Source of the DNA: an unidentified eubacterium SCB49
GTDB lineage: Bacteria > Bacteroidota > Bacteroidia > Flavobacteriales > Flavobacteriaceae
Assembly (NCBI GenBank): GCA_000170815.1
Contig: ABCO01000003.1
Location: forward strand, 186,001 to 250,000
Direction: 5' to 3'
DNA: 64,000 nt
Shown: positions 1 to 7,036 of the stretch, one piece after another
Layout of the letters: each line of letters starts with the position of its first letter
Numbering within the stretch: position 1 is the stretch's first letter
The notes under the pieces: model-generated
Database searches by the model: none
What the model was told of the DNA's origin: nothing
The model's input: only the letters and a program-made list of their open reading frames with translations
Position numbers and translations under genes: made by a program

Positions 1-915
1 ACTACCGTAAATAATTATAAAATGAATGACGTAAATAGAAAGTGTCTTCTGTCCTATTCTTAAAATCATAGGTTGTTTTATATACTTTTCTGCCATATAA
101 AATAACGCTAGTATAATAAGCACATTTCCTAATCTGGTAAACAGATAATTATAATACGCTACGTCTTTAAATAATACAATATCTGTACCATCATACAGTC
201 GCATAAGCAACCAAGAAGAATGATAGATTAACACATATCCCGTTAAAATAAAACCACTAATTAATAATGTTTTAAAACGCGGATATTTTAGATATCTGTA
301 AAACAAAGTAGACATAAAAGCACCAAATGCCACATAACCAAACCAAGGAATTATAGTAAAAACAGATCCGTTTGCCTTGGTCAAATAGTTAGAAAAAATT
401 AATGGAATACCGCTAAAGTCTATGTCTTTATAAGCCGGTGCAGTAATAAAAATAAACAAGCCCAAAACAAGCATGAGTACCGAAAACAATAAGGTTTTCT
501 TAAAACAAAGCGTATAAATAATCACAATACATATTAAAGATAAACCAATACATTGTAAGACATCAATGATAAAAAAACGGGTGTTAAAACAACCTATAAA
601 CCAGTCAAAAATAGGCGCTCTTAACAAATAACCTATAGCAATAAGCATGAGCCCCCGAAGCACACCTTTTTTAATACGTTTTGCTACACTGCCTTTATGT
701 TTTGCTTTAATAAGTAAATACGAAAATATAAACCCCGAAATAGTAAAAAATGTAGGTGCCGTAATCCCTCTAAAATACTCCCACATTTTAAAAACAGGAT
801 GCGCACTATCTCTATAATTAACATCTAAAAGGGTATCTATAAAATGCCCTTGCAACATCATTAGTATAGCAAATGCTCTTACGGCATCAATAAAAAATAG
901 GCGATTTGTGATCAA
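1..915 (-). CDS. Membrane acyltransferase-like protein (DUF1624/HGSNAT type), 3' truncated
   Basis: This gene runs off the left edge of the window, so only the N-terminal 305 codons are seen. Translated from the minus strand it begins LITNRLFFIDAVRAFAILMM and continues as a polytopic membrane protein with about seven to eight hydrophobic segments. The opening 'xxIDAxRAxAIxxMxxGH' followed by a 'TISGFIFSYLL'-like stretch is characteristic of the heparan-alpha-glucosaminide N-acetyltransferase/DUF1624 and related acyltransferase-3 superfamilies, which move acyl groups across or at the membrane. I chose the TTG at 913-915 because no ATG fits and a -7-like element lies 18 bp upstream. The substrate cannot be told. 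It is divergent from the radical SAM gene. Confidence 0.7.
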   Translation of the reverse strand, partial: MITNRLFFIDAVRAFAILMMLQGHFIDTLLDVNYRDSAHPVFKMWEYFRGITAPTFFTISGFIFSYLLIKAKHKGSVAKRIKKGVLRGLMLIAIGYLLRAPIFDWFIGCFNTRFFIIDVLQCIGLSLICIVIIYTLCFKKTLLFSVLMLVLGLFIFITAPAYKDIDFSGIPLIFSNYLTKANGSVFTIIPWFGYVAFGAFMSTLFYRYLKYPRFKTLLISGFILTGYVLIYHSSWLLMRLYDGTDIVLFKDVAYYNYLFTRLGNVLIILALFYMAEKYIKQPMILRIGQKTLSIYVIHFIIIYGS

Positions 916-933
916 GTGTAGTTGGTTGGTGTG

Positions 934-941
934 CAAAGGTA
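934..941 (-). promoter_or_regulatory. -7 element (TACCTTTG) of the membrane acyltransferase gene
   Basis: On the minus strand this reads TACCTTTG, a full match to the Bacteroidota -7 consensus TAnnTTTG. It lies 18 bp before the chosen TTG start. A matching -33 TTG at proper spacing is not visible. Confidence 0.5.
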
Positions 942-1085
942 GTTTTTAAAGCGTTAATAAGAAATAGAATCACAACAACGATGCTACGTATCATTTTAAC
1001 CGCCCAAAAACCCTTTTTTTCAAAGACCAAAAGCAGAACAAAATTGAAAAGCTGCGGTTTCATAATATTTGATTGTAAAGAACCC

Positions 1086-1093
1086 TATCTTTG
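1086..1093 (+). promoter_or_regulatory. -7 element (TATCTTTG) of the radical SAM gene
   Basis: TATCTTTG is a full match to TAnnTTTG and ends only 4 bp before the ATG at 1098. If transcription starts a few bases downstream, as is usual for this element, the message would be leaderless or nearly so. The motif argues against any start upstream of 1098. Confidence 0.6.
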
Positions 1094-1097
1094 CGGG

Positions 1098-2981
1098 ATG
1101 AAAGCCAAACTTTTATTAGTCACTCCTCCTTTTACGCAGTTAAACACCGCGTACCCAGCTACGGCTTATATTAAAGGATTTTTAGAAGAAAAAGGAGTGT
1201 CAGTCGCTCATTTTGATTTAAGTATTGAGCTATTTACATCTGTTTTTACTAGCGAGTTTCTTTCGGCTATTTTTAAAGAAGCGCAGGACTTAGGTAATTT
1301 TCATTACCCACAAGTAAGCAGCATGAAAAAACTGTACATCGCTAGTATTGATACGGTTATTTCTTTTTTACAATATCAGGATATTGCCACTGCGCACACA
1401 ATACTACAACCTGGTTTTTTACCTTTAGGACATAGATTATCAAAAGTTAATCATAAAATACAATGGGCAGATGGTGATCTTGGAGTGATTGATAAAGCTA
1501 AACATCATGCCACTTTATTTGTTGAAGAAATAGGTGATTTTATTCAAGCTAATGTTGATGAGTTTTTTGCTTTTACAAGATATGCAGAACAAATTGCCAC
1601 CTCTGCAAGTAGTTTTGATGAATTATACGAAGGCTTGAGTTATCAGCCTACACTGATTGAAGATGAAATGATGACGGTTTTAGAAACCAAAATCAACACA
1701 CACACTCCTAACCTAGTGTGCTTTACCATCCCCTTTCCTGGAAACCTATTTGCAGCCTTGCGTTGTGCTCAATTTATAAAACAATTTTTCCCTACCATAA
1801 AAGTTGCTTTTGGTGGTGGGTATTGCAATACAGAGTTACGATCTCTTGAAGATCCTCGTATTTTTGAGTTTGTAGATTTTATTTCTTTAGATGACGGAGA
1901 AGGTCCCTTGCTAAAAATTGTAGCCTACATTGAGAACAAAATAACGGTGAACGACTTAGAAAGAACTTTTGTACTTGAAAACAACCAAGTAGTTTACAAG
2001 AACAAAATACCTAACACCATTTACCATCATAGAAACTTACCTGCACCAGATTATTCTGGCTTAGCATTTGATAAATATGTATCTTTTTTAGATATCGTAA
2101 ACCCCATGCACCGCATGTGGACAGACGATCGCTGGAACAAACTTACAATCTCTCACGGTTGCTACTGGAAACAATGTTCGTTTTGTGATGTTACCCTTGA
2201 TTATATAGGAAATTATCAAAATACCACAGCTAATGACCTCGTTGATAAAATTGAAAAAATAATTAACGATACAGGTATTACAGGGTTTCATTTTGTAGAT
2301 GAAGCAGCTCCTCCTAAAATGCTTAGAGCGCTCTCTAATGCCTTACTAGAAAGAGATATAAAGATCACATGGTGGACCAATATTCGGTTTGAAAAAACCT
2401 TTACAGCAGAACTATGCGAGGTGATGGCTAGATCTGGTTGTATTGCAGTGACAGGAGGTCTAGAAGTAGCCTCAGATCGTTTATTAGCCAAAATGAAAAA
2501 GGGAGTTGATATCTCGCAAGTAACGAGAGTTACGCATAACTTTTCTGAACATAAAATAATGGTACATGCCTATCTTATGTTTGGTTTTCCTACACAAACA
2601 GAGCAAGAAACAATAGACTCACTAGAAGTGGTACGCCAACTGTTTGAAAAAAACTGCATTCAGTCTGCGTATTGGCATCAATTTACAACGACCATTCATA
2701 GCCCAATAGGTAAAAATCCAGAAGATTTTGGAATTAAAATAACAGGGCCTGACTTTAAAGGCTTTGCTCAAAACGATTTATATCACGATGATCCACAAGG
2801 TGCAGATCATTCTAAATACTCTAAAGGATTAAATCGTGCTTTAGATAGTTATCTAAACAAAACTGGATTTGAAAAACCATTACAAAACTGGTTTGATTTT
2901 CCCGTTTTACCCGCTACCCATCCTAAAAATTTAATTGAGGGTTTCTTAGCTCAAGGTGAAAAAGCGAAAACCACAGTATAA
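1098..2981 (+). CDS. B12-binding-type radical SAM protein
   Basis: Probably a cobalamin-binding radical SAM enzyme of 627 residues. The N-terminal part (MKAKLLLVTPPF, then a 'GGGYCNTELR' stretch) looks like a B12-binding Rossmann domain. The radical SAM core holds GCYWKQCSFC with cysteines at about 355, 360 and 363 that should bind a 4Fe-4S cluster; the spacing CX4CX2C is longer than the classical CX3CX2C. Downstream 'GGLEVASDRLLAKMKKG' and 'MFGFPTQTEQET' match the conserved SAM-barrel segments. An in-frame ATG at 981 exists, but the -7 element at 1086-1093 makes 1098 the better start. Reaction and substrate are unknown; no precursor peptide or partner is seen next to it, and it appears monocistronic. 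Confidence 0.85.
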   Translation: MKAKLLLVTPPFTQLNTAYPATAYIKGFLEEKGVSVAHFDLSIELFTSVFTSEFLSAIFKEAQDLGNFHYPQVSSMKKLYIASIDTVISFLQYQDIATAHTILQPGFLPLGHRLSKVNHKIQWADGDLGVIDKAKHHATLFVEEIGDFIQANVDEFFAFTRYAEQIATSASSFDELYEGLSYQPTLIEDEMMTVLETKINTHTPNLVCFTIPFPGNLFAALRCAQFIKQFFPTIKVAFGGGYCNTELRSLEDPRIFEFVDFISLDDGEGPLLKIVAYIENKITVNDLERTFVLENNQVVYKNKIPNTIYHHRNLPAPDYSGLAFDKYVSFLDIVNPMHRMWTDDRWNKLTISHGCYWKQCSFCDVTLDYIGNYQNTTANDLVDKIEKIINDTGITGFHFVDEAAPPKMLRALSNALLERDIKITWWTNIRFEKTFTAELCEVMARSGCIAVTGGLEVASDRLLAKMKKGVDISQVTRVTHNFSEHKIMVHAYLMFGFPTQTEQETIDSLEVVRQLFEKNCIQSAYWHQFTTTIHSPIGKNPEDFGIKITGPDFKGFAQNDLYHDDPQGADHSKYSKGLNRALDSYLNKTGFEKPLQNWFDFPVLPATHPKNLIEGFLAQGEKAKTTV

Positions 2982-3015
2982 AAAAAGAGCCATTTTTTTA
3001 TAAATGACTCTTTTT
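2982..3015. terminator. Bidirectional terminator between convergent genes
   Basis: A 14-bp imperfect stem (AAAAAGAGCCATTT with AAATGACTCTTTTT, one mismatch) starts directly after the stop of the radical SAM gene. A/T runs on both sides let it serve both convergent genes. Confidence 0.7.
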
Positions 3016-3034
3016 AAATTAGTAATTATAGCTA

Positions 3035-3664
3035 CTATATAACCTGAAAATTGCTAACGGCCTCATTGATCATTGTTTCTCCATTTATAATTTCAAAAGA
3101 TTGATTTTTTGCTACCGTATCTTCAAGACTATTAACTAAAGTTCTAGCCACGTCCCAACGAGGGATTTCGCCTTGTTCGCTTAACTTATGTTTTAATTTA
3201 ATTTTACCAGTCCCTTCATTGTTGGTTAAAGTTCCAGGTCTCACAATACTAAATGTTAAACCACTAATATCTAAATACTGATCGGCATTTTGTTTAGATT
3301 GCAGGTATTCTTTTAAAGGACCTTGAGGAGCGTCTGCCCCCATAGAACTTAGCATCACAAATTTATTGATGCGCTCTTTTTTTGAAGCATCTATCAATCG
3401 TTTTGCTCCTTCTTGATCAACGTTAACGACATCTTTACCTCCAGATCCTGCTGCAAAAATAACTTTGTCTATCCCTTTGGTAGTATTTGAAACATTATGA
3501 GCTAAATCACCCATCACAGTATCAACACCATCAGTCTTAAATTGAGCTTTTTGGCCTTCATTTCTAACCATTGCTACAGGTTGATATTTTTTAGAATTTT
3601 TTAATAATTGGACTATTTTTTTTCCGGTGGCGCCTGTTGCGCCTGCTACTAATACTTTTTCCAT
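3035..3664 (-). CDS. NAD(P)-binding atypical SDR (NmrA/YwnB-like)
   Basis: A 209-residue Rossmann protein. The N-terminal VAGATGATGKKIVQLL contains the GxxGxxG dinucleotide-binding motif of atypical short-chain dehydrogenases; a 'VMLSSMGAD' strand, 'YLQSKQNADQYL' and 'FSIVRPGTLTN' follow in the order usual for the NAD(P)H-binding/SDR_a5 type. The catalytic Tyr-x-x-x-Lys is replaced by a weaker YLQSK, so it may sense or bind NADPH rather than reduce a substrate. It has no signal peptide and should be cytosolic. It stands alone, convergent to the radical SAM gene and separated from the flavoprotein gene by 135 bp. Confidence 0.8.
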   Translation of the reverse strand: MEKVLVAGATGATGKKIVQLLKNSKKYQPVAMVRNEGQKAQFKTDGVDTVMGDLAHNVSNTTKGIDKVIFAAGSGGKDVVNVDQEGAKRLIDASKKERINKFVMLSSMGADAPQGPLKEYLQSKQNADQYLDISGLTFSIVRPGTLTNNEGTGKIKLKHKLSEQGEIPRWDVARTLVNSLEDTVAKNQSFEIINGETMINEAVSNFQVI

Positions 3665-3799
3665 ATTCTCAAAATAGCATCAATTTTGATTAAAAAAAGC
3701 CTCATTAACGCTCTTTAACGTCAAAAATCAATGATTTTAAGAGCTTTTAACAAAAAAAGAGAAATTGAATAACTGTAAAAAAATCAAATAGTCAAAAGA

Positions 3800-4993
3800 C
3801 TAAACATCTACCTCATTAAGATATTTGGCAAGTGCTACTCCCGTACTTACACATCCTTGCAGCAAATAACCTCCCGTAGGAGCATCCCAATCTAGCATCT
3901 CGCCAATACAAAATTGTGTTGGCAGGTTATTAAGTTCAAAGTTTTCTGAAATAGCATGTAAATCAATTCCTCCCACTGTAGATATGGCTTCGTCTATTGT
4001 CGCTGTTCCTATAATTTCTAAGGGAAATTTTTTAATGTTTTCTGCAAGCAACGTTTTATTTAAATAAACTTCTTTAGACAAATATGTTTTTAATAAATCT
4101 ATTTGCGATACAGAGAGTTTGAGCTCCCTCTTTAAAATCTGTGTGGTGTTTTTAGAATTTGAAGCGTTTATCTTTTCTGAAACTTTCTCTAAAGAAAATG
4201 AAGGCTTAAAATCAATAAACAATGTCGCTTTTGAAGTACTTAGCAGTTGTTCTCTTATCTGAGGACTTAATCCGTAAATGGCATTTCCTTCTAAACCAAA
4301 AGTAGTAATCACCGCTTCGCCTTTTTGAATGACATCATTGCAATACATCGCAATATTTTTTAATGGAGTACCTTCATGTTTCTTTATAAAACTAGGATCC
4401 CAATTTATTTGATACCCACAATTAGAAGCTTGAAAAGGTTTTGTTTTAATTCCTTTTTCAGAAAAAACACTTGACCAGCTACCATCTGAGCCTGTTACCT
4501 TCCAGCTAGCACCACCTATAGAAAAAACAGTGTAATCTGTTGCTACTGCTTCATTATTGATTATAGGATCATTAGTCTCAGTTTCCCAACCAGAAAATGT
4601 ATGGTCATATTTTAATAAAACCCCTCTACGCTTAAGATGTTTAAGTATCGCGTTGAGCACTTCTATAGGTTTAATGCCTTCTTTAGGGTACACCCTTTTA
4701 CTGCTCCCTATATATGTAGGAATCCCTATTTGCTCAAGCCAATTTCTAAAATCTGTATTTGAAAAGCCTGATAAGGTCTTATCTAAAAAGCCTTTAGGTG
4801 TGTAACGATCTATTAGTTTTTCTATTGGTTCTGAATGCGTTACATTAAACCCACCTTTACCCGCTACTAAAAACTTACGTCCAGCCGTTTTGTTTTTTTC
4901 GTAGATTGTGACACGATACTTTTCTACATCTAAAAAAGAAGCCAATAAAAAAGCAGAGGGCCCACCTCCTATTATGGAAATATTTTTTTTCAT
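3800..4993 (-). CDS. BaiN/HI0933-like flavoprotein (TIGR03862 type)
   Basis: A 397-residue FAD-dependent oxidoreductase. The N-terminal IIGGGPSAFLLASF is the dinucleotide-binding GxGxxA/S motif; 'GRKFLVAGKGGFNVTHSE' is the signature of the HI0933/BaiN family, and the C-terminal CIGEMLDWDAPTGGYLLQGC segment is the second FAD contact region. Members are cytosolic, and their physiological reaction is generally not known. Its start codon overlaps the stop of the upstream rRNA methyltransferase gene by 4 bp (ATGA-type overlap), so the two are translationally coupled. A shared function in the pair is not obvious from sequence. Confidence 0.9.
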   Translation of the reverse strand: MKKNISIIGGGPSAFLLASFLDVEKYRVTIYEKNKTAGRKFLVAGKGGFNVTHSEPIEKLIDRYTPKGFLDKTLSGFSNTDFRNWLEQIGIPTYIGSSKRVYPKEGIKPIEVLNAILKHLKRRGVLLKYDHTFSGWETETNDPIINNEAVATDYTVFSIGGASWKVTGSDGSWSSVFSEKGIKTKPFQASNCGYQINWDPSFIKKHEGTPLKNIAMYCNDVIQKGEAVITTFGLEGNAIYGLSPQIREQLLSTSKATLFIDFKPSFSLEKVSEKINASNSKNTTQILKRELKLSVSQIDLLKTYLSKEVYLNKTLLAENIKKFPLEIIGTATIDEAISTVGGIDLHAISENFELNNLPTQFCIGEMLDWDAPTGGYLLQGCVSTGVALAKYLNEVDV

Positions 4994-5838
4994 TGTTGTC
5001 TTTTTTTCTGAAAAATATCAATGTTAAAATCACAGGTCACAGACAATTCGTTTTTATTGGTAATATTTTCTAAGCGTTCTATTCCGGTACTCCAATAATA
5101 AGGTGTCATTTTTAATAATGCTAGCAAGTCTTCAGCATTTTTAATAGCTATGGTAAAAGTGCATCGTTCTGCTAACACATGGTCAAACTCAACACTCATA
5201 TTTTCAACAACAGTAGTCGTATGTGGTTTTACCGTTTCATAAATTAAAGCGGCCATTTCGTTTAAATGGTTGGATGCAGGACTCACAACAATCGCGTATC
5301 CCTTTGAAGATAAAATACGCTTAAACTCTGCTGGCATTATTGGAGAAAAAACAGACAATATAAGGTGAGTACTTCTCTTTGCAATAGGCAAATCATAGAT
5401 AGAGCTTACAAAATATGTGTTGTTTTTATATTTTTTTGCTGCATTTTTTACAGCGTGCTTAGAAATGTCTGTTCCATAAATAGTGGTATGTAAACCGTGT
5501 AAATGGTTTAATGCTTTCTCAGAATAATATCCTTCTCCACAACCTGCGTCTAGAGCAACAACAGCCTTTTTTCTAAAACTAAGCTGCTCGTTAATAAGCT
5601 TTTTAATACGTAAGATTAAAGGATCATAAAAACCCAATTCTAAGAAGTTTCTTCTAGCAAGAATCATCATCTCATTATCTCCAGGATCTTTAGATTTCTT
5701 TTTATTAACGGGTAAAAGGTTTAAATACCCTTGTTTGGCAAGATCAAAACTGTGATTATTCTCGCAACGATAGGTCGTTTTGTTTGCTGGTTGTATTGCG
5801 GTATTGCAGTAAGGGCAAGTTAAGATTGACATTGACAA
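4990..5838 (-). CDS. rlmA: 23S rRNA (guanine-N1)-methyltransferase RlmA-like
   Basis: A 282-residue SAM-dependent methyltransferase. The N-terminal zinc finger has C8, C11, C25 and H29, the arrangement found in RlmA/RrmA enzymes that methylate N1 of a guanine in hairpin 35 of 23S rRNA. Next comes the family segment 'LAKQGYLNLL' and 'GDNEMMILARRNFL', then the SAM-binding motif VALDAGCGEGYYSE. Length and domain order fit E. coli RlmA. It is the first gene of a two-gene unit with the flavoprotein gene. Bacteroidota homologues could differ in the exact base modified, so the position is inferred from the family. Confidence 0.88.
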   Translation of the reverse strand: MSMSILTCPYCNTAIQPANKTTYRCENNHSFDLAKQGYLNLLPVNKKKSKDPGDNEMMILARRNFLELGFYDPLILRIKKLINEQLSFRKKAVVALDAGCGEGYYSEKALNHLHGLHTTIYGTDISKHAVKNAAKKYKNNTYFVSSIYDLPIAKRSTHLILSVFSPIMPAEFKRILSSKGYAIVVSPASNHLNEMAALIYETVKPHTTTVVENMSVEFDHVLAERCTFTIAIKNAEDLLALLKMTPYYWSTGIERLENITNKNELSVTCDFNIDIFQKKRQQ

Positions 5839-5916
5839 AAGTTTATGAATGCAATTTTAATCATTTGAAATTGCTTTCTATATGACTTGTGGATATTAAT
5901 ATACAAAACATCATTA

Positions 5917-6345
5917 TTAATTATGAAAACTGTATGTTCTTGAAGCCAGTTGTCCCGTGTCTAAGAACACTGTTTCAATAAACTCAATTTTATTATGCTT
6001 ATCTATCCCGTCAACAACTTGGTATATAATGTTATCTTTAGGATCATCCATAAAATATTTTGCATAGATTTTACCATCTATAATATCTACGACAGTAAAA
6101 ATTTGATGAAACTCATTTAAAGGCCCCTGATTTTTCCTGCTAATAAAATAGTATGTCCTTTTTTTAAAATTGATTCTCAATTTACAATTTTTAGCAAGAG
6201 GAGCGATATCTATTACCCTATCTTCAATTTTGGTAATGACCTCCACTTTACTAAAATAAGCAACCTTATCTTGTTGAGATACTGCAAATTGTGTTATTAA
6301 TAAAAAACAAAAGAGACAAATAGTATAAACTACGTTCATAAACAC
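5917..6345 (-). CDS. Small secreted protein of unknown function
   Basis: 142 residues beginning with a clear signal peptide (hydrophobic ICLFCFLLI then FAVSQQ), so the mature protein should lie in the periplasm. The rest is rich in beta-strand-like sequence with many basic and aromatic residues and no motif that I recognise. It is monocistronic, separated by 78 bp from the rRNA methyltransferase gene and divergent from the MarR gene with 113 bp between the starts. Confidence 0.6.
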   Translation of the reverse strand: MFMNVVYTICLFCFLLITQFAVSQQDKVAYFSKVEVITKIEDRVIDIAPLAKNCKLRINFKKRTYYFISRKNQGPLNEFHQIFTVVDIIDGKIYAKYFMDDPKDNIIYQVVDGIDKHNKIEFIETVFLDTGQLASRTYSFHN

Positions 6346-6430
6346 ATATTAATTTTATCAATATAAGCACTAATTATACAATCATTCTATTTTTATGACC
6401 ATTTTATTATGCACGCATAGTAAATTGTTG

Positions 6431-6438
6431 TATATTTG
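6431..6438 (+). promoter_or_regulatory. -7 element (TATATTTG) of the MarR gene
   Basis: A full match to TAnnTTTG, 20 bp upstream of the TTG start of the MarR gene. It supports that start. Confidence 0.5.
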
Positions 6439-6458
6439 ATTTTGGAAATACACATACA

Positions 6459-6908
6459 TTGAAAGAAAAAACAATAGATTACTTATTAAGGAGCACATGG
6501 ATGGCAGTGCAGAAAATGTATAATGAAGAAGCTAAAACACAAGGTAGCACTATGGCTACAGGGTTTGCACTCATAAGCATTGACCCAGAAAAAGGTTCAC
6601 CTTCTACTGCCCTAGGTCCAAAAATGGGAATGGAAGCCACATCGCTATCACGTACATTAAAGAAAATGGAAGAACAGAATTTAATAGAGCGTCATCCAAA
6701 TCCAGCAGATGGGCGTGGCGTAATTGTGCAACTCACTCCTTATGGAAAAGATATGCGTGATTTTTCTAAACAAGCTGTTTTGGGTTTTGATGAAGCTATA
6801 AAAGCAAATATTTCTAAAGAAGACCTTGATACATTTAAAAATGTAGCATCCACTATGATAGACCTTATTAATAATAAGCAGATTTATAAAAACAAAGAAG
6901 CGTCTTAA
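6459..6908 (+). CDS. MarR-family transcriptional regulator, likely of the fad operon
   Basis: A 149-residue winged-helix regulator. 'MEATSLSRTLKKMEEQNLIERHPNPADGRGVIVQLTPYG' (residues about 55-95, broken here only for description) is the MarR recognition helix plus wing with the conserved DxR. The start is TTG at 6459, because the reading frame has no earlier ATG and a -7 element lies just upstream. It sits 128 bp before fadN on the same strand, so it probably controls the beta-oxidation genes, perhaps in response to an acyl-CoA, though the ligand cannot be read from sequence. An inverted repeat at 6931-6965 is a candidate operator. Confidence 0.85.
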   Translation: MKEKTIDYLLRSTWMAVQKMYNEEAKTQGSTMATGFALISIDPEKGSPSTALGPKMGMEATSLSRTLKKMEEQNLIERHPNPADGRGVIVQLTPYGKDMRDFSKQAVLGFDEAIKANISKEDLDTFKNVASTMIDLINNKQIYKNKEAS

Positions 6909-6930
6909 AAGTTTATAAAATAGTTTAAAC

Positions 6931-6965
6931 TTCTGAAATAGAATTGTTTCAAGAACATTTCAGAA
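6931..6965. promoter_or_regulatory. Inverted repeat, candidate MarR operator upstream of fadN
   Basis: TTCTGAAAT (6931-6939) and ATTTCAGAA (6957-6965) form a perfect 9-bp inverted repeat with a 17-bp spacer that itself holds TTG-TTT-CAA. No T-run follows, so it is not a classical terminator. Its place between the MarR gene and fadN suggests an operator. A second, weaker palindrome (GAATT...AATTC) lies at 6998-7018. Confidence 0.4.
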
Positions 6966-7036
6966 ATTAAAACATAGATAATAATATAGAATTAACGAAT
7001 TTGATTTATTTGAATTCATAATACATAATTAAACAC

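Noticed and set aside
5851..5874. Hairpin GCAATTT...AAATTGC downstream of the small secreted protein gene
   Set aside because: No T-run follows on the minus strand, and the stem is only 7 bp; too weak to call.
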